From Thermohalobaculum sp039821125 (lineage in GTDB: Bacteria > Pseudomonadota > Alphaproteobacteria > Rhodobacterales > Rhodobacteraceae), in contig JBCBOR010000005.1 in NCBI GenBank assembly GCA_039821125.1, positions 1 to 64,000 on the forward strand: a stretch of DNA of 64,000 nucleotides. Reading direction: 5' to 3'. Shown in pieces: positions 33,335 to 41,684 of the stretch. Position numbers and translations under genes: made by a program. How positions within the stretch are numbered: position 1 is the first letter of the stretch; each line of letters opens with the position of its first letter. A model generated the notes under the pieces. That model was not told the origin of the DNA. It saw only the letters and a program-made list of their open reading frames with translations, and did not search any database.

Positions 33335-34399
33335 ATGCGAGTTGACGCAGAGGGTCTTTTGGCATGGTACGACGCCAACCACCGGGATCTGCCGTGGCGG
33401 GTCAGCCCGTTTGATCGCGCGCGCGGGGTCGCGGCTGATCCATACCGCGTCTGGCTTTCGGAGATCATGCTGCAACAGACGACTGTCGCCGCGGTCATCG
33501 ACTATTTCCATGCCTTTACCGAGCGTTGGCCTGATGTCCATGCGCTCGCAGCGACGCCAATTGACGAGGTTTTGGCAGCTTGGGCGGGGCTTGGATATTA
33601 TGCGCGCGCTCGCAATCTCCATAAATGCGCGGTGGAGGTCAGCCGCCAGCGCGACGGTGTGTTCCCTGACACCGAGGCTGACCTGCGCGACCTGCCCGGG
33701 ATTGGCGCCTACACCGCGGCGGCCATTGCCGCCATCGCCTTTGACAAGCGGGCGGTTGTGGTCGACGGCAATGTCGAGCGCGTGATGTCCAGGATCCATG
33801 CGGTGACCGAGCCGTTGCCGGCCTCCAAGCCGACACTGAAATCCCTGGCCGATGACCTGACGCCCGACCAGCGTCCCGGCGACTATGCTCAAGCCGTGAT
33901 GGATCTTGGAGCCACGATCTGCACGCCGCGTTCGCCAAAGTGTCTGCTGTGTCCATGGCGCAGTGGATGCCGGGCACATGCTGAGGGCATCGCCGAGAGC
34001 TTGCCACGAAAAGTGCCGAAGCAGGCCAAACCGATCAGGCTCGGGATCGCATGGATTGTTATCGATAACACTCAGCGTGTGCTGACGGTGCGCCGGCCAG
34101 ATCGGGGTCTGCTTGGCGGGATGCTCGCACTACCGTCGTCGGATTGGGCGGAGACACTGCCTGAAGACGCGCCGCCGGTAAAGGCGGCGTGGGCTGAGAT
34201 GGGCGAGGTGCGGCACACCTTCACCCATTTCCATTTGCGCCTGGCAGTGCGCTTGACACGTGTGCAGGATGTTACCGCGATCGCACCGCCGACCTATGAA
34301 ACGCATACGATCCAAGAGGCTGAGGCGGCCATGCCAACGGTGTTCGCGAAAGTGTGCCGGTTGGCCAGAGACGGAGCGGCACCCTCGACCGACAGATGA
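33335..34399 (+). CDS. mutY: A/G-specific adenine glycosylase
   Basis: 354 residues. HhH-GPD domain with LSEIMLQQTTV (catalytic Glu), DLPGIGAYTAAAIAAIAF (helix-hairpin-helix) and VVVDGNVERVMSR (catalytic Asp). The [4Fe-4S] loop is CTPRSPKCLLCPWRSGC (C-x6-C-x2-C-x5-C). The C-terminal NUDIX-like domain (about 230-345: RVLTVRRPDRGLLGGML, HTFTHFHLRLAV) recognises 8-oxoG. The enzyme removes adenine mispaired with 8-oxoguanine. It is divergent from the DciA-like gene, with 125 bp between the starts. Confidence 0.97.
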   Translation: MRVDAEGLLAWYDANHRDLPWRVSPFDRARGVAADPYRVWLSEIMLQQTTVAAVIDYFHAFTERWPDVHALAATPIDEVLAAWAGLGYYARARNLHKCAVEVSRQRDGVFPDTEADLRDLPGIGAYTAAAIAAIAFDKRAVVVDGNVERVMSRIHAVTEPLPASKPTLKSLADDLTPDQRPGDYAQAVMDLGATICTPRSPKCLLCPWRSGCRAHAEGIAESLPRKVPKQAKPIRLGIAWIVIDNTQRVLTVRRPDRGLLGGMLALPSSDWAETLPEDAPPVKAAWAEMGEVRHTFTHFHLRLAVRLTRVQDVTAIAPPTYETHTIQEAEAAMPTVFAKVCRLARDGAAPSTDR

Positions 34400-34525
34400 G
34401 CACGATCCAAATTAATGTGTCGATAAGGTTTTAGAGGTAGTTAACTCGTGAAATCCAATCTCGAGCACAACCGTTGCCGGGATCGTGGGCGTGTCCTATT
34501 CTCCGGCACGAACACAGGGTCTGAC

Positions 34526-35662
34526 ATGTTTCTAAAAGCACTCCCTTTTGCCGTTTCGTTCACGCTGACGCCGCTCGTGGTGATGTCCGCGCTTTACGGC
34601 GGGTATTGGATCATGGGGCCGTTCGTATGGGGATGGGTTTGCATCTCGCTGCTGGACCGCGCGCTCGGCAAAAACACCCAGAACATGGACCCGGCTACTG
34701 CAGATAGCACGCTGTTCTGGCACAGTCTGATCACCTGGATCTGGGTTCCCATCCAGATGGTGCTCATGGCGCTCTGCCTCTATCAAGCCACCCATGCGGA
34801 CCATCTCACGACATGGGAGGCGGTTGGTGTCATGGGCGGTCTCGGCGTTGCGACCGGCGGGATCGGGATCAACTTTGCGCATGAGCTTGTTCATCAGCGC
34901 AACCGGTGGGAACGGACGCTGGGCGAATGGCTGCTCCACTCTGTGGCCTATGGGCCTTTCGCGACCGAGCATGTCTATGGCCATCACATCACCGTGGCGA
35001 CGCCAAAAGATCCTGTAACGGCGCGCAAAGGTCAGAGTTTCCTATCATTTTTCCCGCAGGCCGTGATCGGCACCTTTGTCTCGGCGTGGGAGATCGATCG
35101 TGATCGCCTCGCCCGGCGCGGACTGCCGATCTGGCACAAGACCAATCCGTTCTGGCGCTATGCACTCGGTGCCGGTCTTTTCATCGGGATCGCTGCAGCG
35201 CTTGGCGGTTGGTGGGGTGTGATGCTCTTCTTCGTGCAAGCACTGATGGCGATCTACCAGCTTGAGGCTGTGAATTACACCGAGCACTATGGCCTGACAC
35301 GTCGCTATCTTGGCAACGGTGCGTTCGAACGGGTCAAGCCCTGTCACTCGTGGAATGCGGCCCAGACCTTCTCGAACTGGATGCTGATCAACCTTCAGCG
35401 CCATTCGGATCACCACTATCGACCCTCGCGGCGCTATCCGCTGCTTCAGCACTACGCCTGGAAGGATGCGCCGCAATTGCCGTTCGGCTATCCGCTGATG
35501 GTGGCCATGGCGGTCATCCCGCCGCTTTGGTTTGCGGTGATGAACCCGAGGGTCGACCGCTGGCGTGCAAAATTCTACCCGGATATCGACGATTGGACCG
35601 ACTACGACAACGGCACCCACGACCGGACCGAGCCAGGCGCTCAGGTCGTTCCCGCGGAGTAG
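34526..35662 (+). CDS. alkB: Membrane-bound alkane 1-monooxygenase-like di-iron enzyme
   Basis: 378 residues from ATG 34526 (an open frame continues upstream to 34448 with no membrane topology). Several hydrophobic helices and the histidine boxes of the AlkB family are visible: HELVHQR, EHVYGHHITVAT, NYTEHYGLTR and LQRHSDHHYRPSRRYPLLQ. The enzyme family hydroxylates terminal methyl groups of alkanes or related chains using O2 and rubredoxin-delivered electrons. No rubredoxin gene, alkane regulator or alcohol dehydrogenase is nearby, so the substrate could be a fatty acid or other hydrocarbon chain. It is convergent with the thioesterase gene, with only 12 bp between stops. Confidence 0.88.
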   Translation: MFLKALPFAVSFTLTPLVVMSALYGGYWIMGPFVWGWVCISLLDRALGKNTQNMDPATADSTLFWHSLITWIWVPIQMVLMALCLYQATHADHLTTWEAVGVMGGLGVATGGIGINFAHELVHQRNRWERTLGEWLLHSVAYGPFATEHVYGHHITVATPKDPVTARKGQSFLSFFPQAVIGTFVSAWEIDRDRLARRGLPIWHKTNPFWRYALGAGLFIGIAAALGGWWGVMLFFVQALMAIYQLEAVNYTEHYGLTRRYLGNGAFERVKPCHSWNAAQTFSNWMLINLQRHSDHHYRPSRRYPLLQHYAWKDAPQLPFGYPLMVAMAVIPPLWFAVMNPRVDRWRAKFYPDIDDWTDYDNGTHDRTEPGAQVVPAE

Positions 35663-35674
35663 ACGTCTCTGCGG

Positions 35675-36106
35675 TCAGGCTTTCACGGCCTCCAGCACCG
35701 CGCGCAGGTCATCCGGGATCGGCACCGGCCTGCGCGTCTCCCGCCCGACATAGACATGCACGAAATGTCCGGCTGCGGCGGCATTGTCCTCGTCACCGCG
35801 GAAGATCCCGACCCCGTATTGCACAGATGATGTGCCGATCCGGTCCACCCGCAATCCGCCCGTGACGGCATCTGGGAATGCGATGGGCGCGAAATAGCTG
35901 CATGTCGTCTCGACAACGAGCCCAATCGTCGTACCCGCCTCGAAGTCAAGCACGCCGGCTTCCACAAGGTGCCCGTTCACGACCGTGTCAAAGAACGAGT
36001 AGTAGACGACATTGTTCACGTGCCCGTAGACATCGTTGTCCATCCAGCGGGTCGTAATCCTGTGAAAGGCGCGGTAGTCGGCGCGAACGGGCGGCGCAGG
36101 TTTCAT
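35675..36106 (-). CDS. Hotdog-fold acyl-CoA thioesterase (4HBT/YbgC family)
   Basis: 143 residues from ATG 36106. The active-site segment RWMDNDVYGHVNNVVYYSFFD is that of 4HBT-type thioesterases, with the Asp and Tyr-Gly-His-Val-Asn-Asn core. VVETTCSYFAPIAFPDAV and VHVYVGRETRRPVPIP complete the fold. It hydrolyses acyl-CoA thioesters; the acyl group is not predictable. The ATG overlaps the TGA of the upstream regulator gene (ATGA), so the two are translationally coupled and probably functionally linked. Confidence 0.9.
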   Translation of the reverse strand: MKPAPPVRADYRAFHRITTRWMDNDVYGHVNNVVYYSFFDTVVNGHLVEAGVLDFEAGTTIGLVVETTCSYFAPIAFPDAVTGGLRVDRIGTSSVQYGVGIFRGDEDNAAAAGHFVHVYVGRETRRPVPIPDDLRAVLEAVKA

Positions 36107-37107
36107 GCGTGCTTGCGGTGCTCGGTCTTGCGTTGCTCGGACGGCGCTCCGCGCTCGCGGTACGGCGTACGGTTGAAGTGGCCCCGGTAGCATTTCGAGA
36201 AGTGCGAGGGCGAGGTGAACCCGCAGGCCAGCGCCACATTGATGACGCTCATATTCGTCTGCAGCAGAAGATTGCGCGCTTTGTCCAGGCGCAACTCCAT
36301 GTAATAGCGCTTCGGCGAGCGGTTCAGGTAGCGCCGGAACAATCGCTCCAACTGCCGGGTCGACATGTTCACGCCCTTGGCGAGTTCGGACGGGCTGATC
36401 GGCTCCTCGGTATTCTGCTCCATGGTCTGGATGATCGACACAAGCTTGGGATGCCGGACGCCGATACGCGCCGGGATGGACAGGCGCTGCTCGTCCGAGT
36501 TCCCCCGTGCGGGCGGGTGCACCATCGAGTCTGCCACCAGCGTGCCGAGATCCGCGCCGTGATCATCGGCGATCAATTGCAGCATCATATCGGCGGCAGC
36601 GGTTCCGCCTGCGCAAGTGAAGATCCCGTCATCGGTGCAGAACAGCAGGTTCGAGACCTCCGTCTCCGGGAAGTCCTCCGCAAACGCGGCCTGGTTTTCC
36701 CAATGGATGGTGCAGCGCTTGCCATCAAGCAGACCGGCCTTCGCCAGCACATGCGCCCCGGTGCAGACCGCTCCCATACCCACGCCGCGCCGCGATTGCT
36801 TGCGCAGCCAGGTCAGGATCGGTTTCGACGTCGCGGCTTGCAGGTTAAGTCCGGAGCAGACCACGATGCACGCGTCGCGTTGAATGTCCTCCAGCGGGAT
36901 GTCCGATTCAATCGCGCACCCGTTCGAGCAGCGCACGGTTGCACCGTCCTCTGACGCAATCCGCCAGTCGTAGAGTTCCCGCCGCGCCATGCGGTTCGCG
37001 ATTCTCAGTGGCTCTATCGCTGCGGCGAAGGCAATCATCGAGAAATCCTGCGTCAGCAGGAAAACAAACTCTCGCGCTTTTTCCGTGTCTCTAGAGAGGG
37101 TTGCCAT
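36103..37107 (-). CDS. AraC-family regulator with N-terminal DJ-1/PfpI (GATase1) domain (GlxA/GbdR type)
   Basis: 334 residues from ATG 37107; in-frame ATG 37131 and GTG 37134 are possible. Residues about 12-180 are a GATase1-like ligand domain (VFLLTQDFSMIAFAAAIEPL, GMGAVCTGAHVLAKAGLLDG). Residues about 225-320 form two AraC helix-turn-helix motifs (ISPSELAKGVNMSTRQLERL, SVINVALACGFTSPSHFSKC). The group includes GbdR, which senses glycine betaine, and other regulators of quaternary amine or arginine use. It overlaps the thioesterase start and is divergent from aroG. The ligand is not known; an osmolyte-type ligand is one option. Confidence 0.88.
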   Translation of the reverse strand: MATLSRDTEKAREFVFLLTQDFSMIAFAAAIEPLRIANRMARRELYDWRIASEDGATVRCSNGCAIESDIPLEDIQRDACIVVCSGLNLQAATSKPILTWLRKQSRRGVGMGAVCTGAHVLAKAGLLDGKRCTIHWENQAAFAEDFPETEVSNLLFCTDDGIFTCAGGTAAADMMLQLIADDHGADLGTLVADSMVHPPARGNSDEQRLSIPARIGVRHPKLVSIIQTMEQNTEEPISPSELAKGVNMSTRQLERLFRRYLNRSPKRYYMELRLDKARNLLLQTNMSVINVALACGFTSPSHFSKCYRGHFNRTPYRERGAPSEQRKTEHRKHA

Positions 37108-37302
37108 CACGCTGCCTAATGGGTGACGCATCACGACTTCAACTCAGACCTTTCGCAGGTATTTTTGCGACGTCAAGCGTCGATTTCAGACAAGACCGAC
37201 AATCCGTCCACACAGGTTTCCACATCCTTGCTCACAGCGCTGGCCTCGACAGGGCCGACCGGATATATCGAGCGCTCTCAACGCGGAATCGGAGATGGAG
37301 CA

Positions 37303-38679
37303 ATGACCCGCACTTGGACCAAAGACAGCTGGCGCAATCACACCGGCCTGCAAATGCCAACCTATCCGGACCAGGACAAACTGGCCGAGGTTCAGAGCAA
37401 GCTTGCAAGCTATCCGCCGCTGGTCTTTGCGGGCGAGACGCGGGATCTGAAGGCGCAGCTTGCCAAAGTGGCCGAGGGGCAGGCTTTTCTGCTCCAGGGT
37501 GGCGACTGCGCCGAGAGTTTTGCCGAATTCGGTGCAGACAACATCCGTGATACGTTCAGGGTGCTGCTGCAAATGGCAGTCGTGCTGACCTTTGGCGCCA
37601 AGAAGCCGGTGGTGAAAGTCGGGCGCATGGCCGGGCAATTCGCCAAACCGCGCTCGTCCGACGCCGAGACCGTGGGCGATGTGACCCTGCCGTCCTACCG
37701 GGGCGATATCATCAACGGGTTCGACTTCACCGAGGAGTCTCGGGTGCCGGATCCCGAGCGCATGCATCAGGCCTACCTTCAATCGGCGGCGACGCTGAAC
37801 CTGCTGCGCGCGTTTGCGGGCGGCGGTTATGCCGATCTCCACCGGGTTGCCTCGTGGAACCTCGGCTTTGCCAAGGGCTCGCCACAGTCCGAGCGCTACA
37901 TGGCCATGGCCGAGCGCATTCAGGGCGCGGTCGACTTCATGGATGCCACCGGCGTAAACGCGGACAACGCACATCCCTTGCGCGGGGTTTCGTATTATAC
38001 CAGCCACGAGGCACTCCTCCTGCCGTACGAGGAGCAGTTGGCGCGGGTCGATTCGACCTCTGGCGAGACCGTCGCGGGTTCGGGTCACATGATCTGGATC
38101 GGTGACAGGACACGTCAGCCCGACGGCGCACATGTCGAGTTCTGCCGCGGGGTCATCAACCCGATTGGTCTGAAATGCGGCCCGTCGCTTGAGCCGGGTG
38201 AGTTGGTACGCTTGATCGATCTCCTGAACCCGAAGAACGAACCGGGACGTCTGACGCTGATCTGCCGGACCGGTGCGGGCAAGGTGGCCGAGCATCTTCC
38301 GGGCTGGATCAAGGCCGTGAAATACGAGGGCAAGAACGTCGTCTGGTCCTGCGATCCGATGCATGGCAACACGATCAAATCGAACACCGGTTACAAAACG
38401 CGACCGTTCGAAAAGGTGTTGTCCGAAGTGCAGGAGTTCTTCGCCGTGCACGCTGCTGAAGGGACCTATGCAGGCGGTGTCCATTTCGAGATGACCGGCC
38501 AGGACGTGACCGAGTGTATGGGTGGCATGCACGATGTCACCTCGGAGGATCTGCACAACCGCTACCACACGGCATGCGATCCGCGGTTGAACGCCTCGCA
38601 GGCTCTTGAGTTGGCGTTCCTCTTGGCGGAGCAACTGGAAGCCGCCGGAGCAGATACCCGCCAGGTCGCGGCGGGGTAA
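37303..38679 (+). CDS. aroG: 3-deoxy-7-phosphoheptulonate synthase, class II (plant type)
   Basis: 458 residues from ATG 37303, behind GGAGATGGAG. Class II DAHP synthase text is plain: LVFAGETRDLKAQLAKVAEG, LLQGGDCAESFAEF, KVGRMAGQFAKPRS, NPIGLKCGPS, WSCDPMHGNT and GGVHFEMTGQDVTECMGG. It condenses phosphoenolpyruvate and erythrose 4-phosphate to start the shikimate pathway. The open frame runs back to 37123, but that part has no family match. No ACT domain is present. serB begins 6 bp after its stop, so both are likely cotranscribed. The gene is divergent from the AraC-type regulator. Confidence 0.97.
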   Translation: MTRTWTKDSWRNHTGLQMPTYPDQDKLAEVQSKLASYPPLVFAGETRDLKAQLAKVAEGQAFLLQGGDCAESFAEFGADNIRDTFRVLLQMAVVLTFGAKKPVVKVGRMAGQFAKPRSSDAETVGDVTLPSYRGDIINGFDFTEESRVPDPERMHQAYLQSAATLNLLRAFAGGGYADLHRVASWNLGFAKGSPQSERYMAMAERIQGAVDFMDATGVNADNAHPLRGVSYYTSHEALLLPYEEQLARVDSTSGETVAGSGHMIWIGDRTRQPDGAHVEFCRGVINPIGLKCGPSLEPGELVRLIDLLNPKNEPGRLTLICRTGAGKVAEHLPGWIKAVKYEGKNVVWSCDPMHGNTIKSNTGYKTRPFEKVLSEVQEFFAVHAAEGTYAGGVHFEMTGQDVTECMGGMHDVTSEDLHNRYHTACDPRLNASQALELAFLLAEQLEAAGADTRQVAAG

Positions 38680-38685
38680 GGATCC

Positions 38686-39537
38686 TTGGACTATGTGATT
38701 GTGCTGACAGCCTCGCAGGATGCGGGGCTGTCGGATGACGCCATTGCCGGGGTCCGGGTGCAATTGTCCGGACCGGGCGAGGCACGGCGGCTTGGCGTTG
38801 CGGCGGCTGAGATACCGGTGCCCACGCGGCAATCCGCGGTTGCCGAAGGTTTAGACGTCAACTGCGTTCCTGCCGCCAATCGTTTGAAAAAGCTTCTGAT
38901 TGCGGACATGGACAGCACCATGATTCCGGTCGAGTGCATCGACGAGGTCGCAGATTTTGCCGGTGTCCGCGAACAGGTCGTCGCGATCACGGAACCGGCC
39001 ATGCGCGGTGAAATCAGCTTCGACGAAGCGTTGCGCGCCCGCGTTGCGCTGATGAAGGGGTTGCCGTCGAAGAAACTGCAGCAAGTCTATGACGAGCGGA
39101 TCAGGCCGAACCCCGGCGCTTTGACACTGGTCCGGACCATGCGCGCCAAAGGCGCCTACACCGCGCTGGTCTCCGGCGGGTTCACGTTCTTCACCGAGCG
39201 GGTCGCGGCGACCATTGGGTTCGAGGAGAACCGGGCCAATACCCTGATCATCGAGGATGGGGTGCTGACCGGAAGCGTGGGCGAGCCGATCCTGGGCCGG
39301 GAGGCCAAACTCGATGCCCTGAATGAACTGACGCACCGCCTCGGCATCGGGCCGGATGACGTAATCGCCGTTGGTGACGGTGCCAATGATCTGGCAATGA
39401 TCGGGGCGGCAGGGCTCGGTGTTGCGTACCATGCCAAGCCGGTGGTGGCGGATGCCGCGGATGCTTCGATCCGGCATGGTGACCTCGCAGCGCTGCTTCA
39501 TCTGCAAGGTATTTCTGCCGCAGAGTTCATAAGATAA
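38686..39537 (+). CDS. serB: Phosphoserine phosphatase
   Basis: 283 residues with a TTG start six bases after the aroG stop, preceded by AAGGA. The N-terminal 70 or so residues form a small regulatory-type domain. The HAD catalytic domain has the nucleophile motif DMDST at 74-78, motif II VSGGFTFF, motif III Lys in LGREAKLDAL and motif IV GDGANDLAMI. It converts O-phosphoserine to serine as the last step of serine synthesis. Linkage to aroG puts two amino-acid precursor enzymes together, which is common in Rhodobacterales. Confidence 0.95.
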   Translation: MDYVIVLTASQDAGLSDDAIAGVRVQLSGPGEARRLGVAAAEIPVPTRQSAVAEGLDVNCVPAANRLKKLLIADMDSTMIPVECIDEVADFAGVREQVVAITEPAMRGEISFDEALRARVALMKGLPSKKLQQVYDERIRPNPGALTLVRTMRAKGAYTALVSGGFTFFTERVAATIGFEENRANTLIIEDGVLTGSVGEPILGREAKLDALNELTHRLGIGPDDVIAVGDGANDLAMIGAAGLGVAYHAKPVVADAADASIRHGDLAALLHLQGISAAEFIR

Positions 39538-39640
39538 TGAAATCGCAGATAATTTGACCGTGAAACCTTCCTGAACCCTTTGTGAGTTGGATGCGGCGGT
39601 CACGAACCCTAACTTCTCCGGCAGAGCAGAGGAGCCATCC

Positions 39641-40597
39641 ATGTACAACATCACTCCGCCGCGATGGGCCGTGCCCGAGCGCAACGTGACGCCTGAGCAC
39701 ATCTTTCTCAATCGTCGGCAGTGGCTGGTATCGGCTGGCGCACTGGCGGCGGCGTCGATCGCCGGGCCGTCATTTGCGGCAAAGCCGACCGATCCTTGGG
39801 ATCCGAAGCCGTCGCTGAACCCGGCTTATGCAGACCCGGGGCGTCCGGTGACACCTGAGGATGTGAACACAACCTATAACAATTTCTACGAATTCGGTTC
39901 GCACAAGCAGATCTACGATGCGGCGCAGGCGCTTGAGACTGATGGCTGGACCATCAAGATCGATGGTATGGTCGACACCGAGATGGAGATCGGCGTCGAG
40001 GACCTGATCGCAAAAATGCCGATCGAGGAGCGGGTCTACCGCCACCGCTGCGTCGAGGCATGGTCGATGACCGTGCCATGGATCGGGTTCCCCCTGAAGG
40101 CCCTCGTCGAAATGGCGAAGCCTCTCGGATCGGCCAAGTTCGTCCAGTTCCAGACCTTCCAGGACCCGAGCGTCGCGCGCGGGCAGCGCCAACACTGGTA
40201 CCCGTGGCCCTACACCGAAGGGCTGACCATGGCCGAGGCGACCAATGACCTGGCGCTGATGGTGGTGGGTGCCTACGGCAAGGTGCTGCACAAACCGTTT
40301 GGCGCGCCGATCCGGCTTCACACTCCGTGGAAATACGGGTTCAAGCATATCAAGAGCATCGACCGCATCACGTTCACCGATAAACAGCCCGTAAGCTTCT
40401 GGGAAGAACTCCAGCGTGCGGAGTATGGGTTCTGGGCAAACGTCAACCCGGAAGTCCCGCATCCGCGTTGGAGCCAGGCGACCGAGCGCGTTCTTGGGAC
40501 GGAAGAACGGATCCCGACACTGTTGTTCAATGGCTATGGCGATGAGGTCGCCAGCCTGTACTCGGATCTGAAGGCGGGTGAGCGGCTCTGGCGCTGA
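39641..40597 (+). CDS. msrP: Protein-methionine-sulfoxide reductase catalytic subunit MsrP (YedY)
   Basis: 318 residues from ATG 39641. The twin-arginine signal NRRQWLVSAGALAAASIAG (Arg25-Arg26) exports the folded molybdoenzyme. The molybdenum-ligating cysteine is Cys137 in YRHRCVEAWSM, and KPFGAPIRLHTPWKYGFK is the family's pterin-binding stretch. It repairs oxidised methionines of periplasmic proteins using quinol electrons passed by the haem membrane protein MsrQ. MsrQ is usually encoded next door, but the following gene is on the other strand and is not MsrQ. Nothing obvious regulates it in the 100 bp upstream. Confidence 0.95.
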   Translation: MYNITPPRWAVPERNVTPEHIFLNRRQWLVSAGALAAASIAGPSFAAKPTDPWDPKPSLNPAYADPGRPVTPEDVNTTYNNFYEFGSHKQIYDAAQALETDGWTIKIDGMVDTEMEIGVEDLIAKMPIEERVYRHRCVEAWSMTVPWIGFPLKALVEMAKPLGSAKFVQFQTFQDPSVARGQRQHWYPWPYTEGLTMAEATNDLALMVVGAYGKVLHKPFGAPIRLHTPWKYGFKHIKSIDRITFTDKQPVSFWEELQRAEYGFWANVNPEVPHPRWSQATERVLGTEERIPTLLFNGYGDEVASLYSDLKAGERLWR

Positions 40598-40630
40598 GTA
40601 CCTTCGGCTCTGTCCGCTACGACCGCAAAC

Positions 40631-40658
40631 AAAAAAATGGCCCCGCTCAGGGGCCATT
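40631..40658. terminator. Bidirectional intrinsic terminator
   Basis: AATGGCCCC (40636-40644), loop GCTCA, GGGGCCATT (40650-40658). The minus strand continues into a run of seven T after the stem, serving the small membrane protein gene; the plus strand has TTTC and serves msrP. Confidence 0.85.
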
Positions 40659-40699
40659 TCCATGTCTGGCTCGACGCAAGGTCGGTGTTGTGACCCGGG

Positions 40700-41185
40700 C
40701 TACGACATCAGCGGCGACGCATACTGATCGTCGCCGGACATCTCCTCGCGATCCTCTGCTTCAGCTTCCCGCCTTTTGGGGCCATCCACCATGGCCGACC
40801 GCACGCGGCTGAGGCGACGCTCAAGGGCCCACCAGAGCAGCACAGAAACGGTCGGCAACGCGAAGAAGACGATCTGCTTGAACACGTTCCCGTTCAGAAA
40901 CTCGCCCGAGATGAACTCTCGCAGCAACAGTTCGATCAGCAGAATGTTCATGATCGCAGCCAGAACCACGATGGACGCGGCCGCGATGGTGCCCGTCTCG
41001 ATCCAAGCGATGCTCTCGGTCGTTGGGCTGGTTCGGCTTGCGACATGCGCCAGAAACGCGCCGACAAGCGGATAAACGAATAGTACCCAGGTCTGTACGG
41101 GCTCTGTCCTAATCAGCAGGATTGCGAGCATCAAAATCGCAATAGCGCCTGAAAACAGCAGCCTCCAAATGAAGTTTGGTGACAT
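40700..41185 (-). CDS. Small multi-pass membrane protein of unknown function
   Basis: 161 residues from ATG 41185, preceded by ACCGGAG. Four hydrophobic helices are visible: LFSGAIAILMLAILLI, TWVLFVYPLVGAFLAHVA, TGTIAAASIVVLAAIMNILL and VFFALPTVSVLLWWAL. The C-terminal 40 residues are charged and cytosolic. The paired His pattern expected of MsrQ is absent, so this is not the missing MsrQ despite lying beside msrP. No domain was recognised. It is transcribed toward msrP and shares its terminator. Confidence 0.75.
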   Translation of the reverse strand: MSPNFIWRLLFSGAIAILMLAILLIRTEPVQTWVLFVYPLVGAFLAHVASRTSPTTESIAWIETGTIAAASIVVLAAIMNILLIELLLREFISGEFLNGNVFKQIVFFALPTVSVLLWWALERRLSRVRSAMVDGPKRREAEAEDREEMSGDDQYASPLMS

Positions 41186-41461
41186 CTCCGGTCTCACAAG
41201 TTTGAGCCGCATTGCACGGCTACAGTCGTGTTGCGCCACAACGCCGTTCTCACGCAAATGCGTTTGAGATGCATTCCGGCACAGCCCTTACCCCAAACAA
41301 AACGCTACACAGCAAAATAGGCAAAATAAAGATATCATTTTATCAGAACGTTGCGCGGCAAAGCTCATGTGTTGCCGCAGAATCGGGTATGCTCCTGATG
41401 TGTCATAATGGTTGTGCTGGCCGTGGCATGCAAGGGCATGGGATTGCGCTGCGCCGCGGAC

Positions 41462-41560
41462 AAAAAAAGAGCCGGGCACAGGGCCCGGCCAGTTCAACAG
41501 GGAGGTATCACAACCTGAAGCGCCACAGCGCTTCGTGGATGGAGGTAGGCGCGGGCCGCG
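41462..41560 (-). ncRNA. Candidate small RNA related to the one at 24.3 kb
   Basis: A minus-strand terminator, GCCGGGC (41471-41477) with GCCCGGC (41483-41489) and seven T, is preceded by CCTCCCTGTTGAACTG. That block matches the 24.3-kb RNA (CTCCCTGTCGAACTG) with one change. Upstream in the transcript come a perfect hairpin GAAGCGC-TGTG-GCGCTTC (41534-41517) and ACCTCC near 41545. The 5' end is not defined by a clear promoter. The gene-free gap 41186-41684 contains no supported ORF on this strand. Presence of terminator, hairpin and shared motif in two unrelated loci argues for a real RNA family. Confidence 0.5.
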
Positions 41561-41622
41561 CGACATACAAGTCTTACGATGGCGTTCACGTTTCAAACCC
41601 GATATGCGCAGAATGCAAAGCT

Positions 41623-41640
41623 TTTGTCACATTTGTCACA
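41623..41640. repeat. Tandem direct repeat TTTGTCACA x2
   Basis: Two perfect adjacent copies of TTTGTCACA lie at 41623-41631 and 41632-41640, upstream of the sRNA candidate on the minus strand and 45 bp past the end of the LysR gene. The 9-bp period suits a protein binding tandem half-sites; no specific factor is recognised. Confidence 0.5.
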
Positions 41641-41684
41641 GATGGCGGGCAAACCGTGAAGAACGATGGGTTTACCGGGTGACG

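Noticed and set aside
41212..41682. 156-codon plus-strand frame across the sRNA region
   Set aside because: It runs through a terminator hairpin with its A-run and has no domain; it is not a plausible protein.
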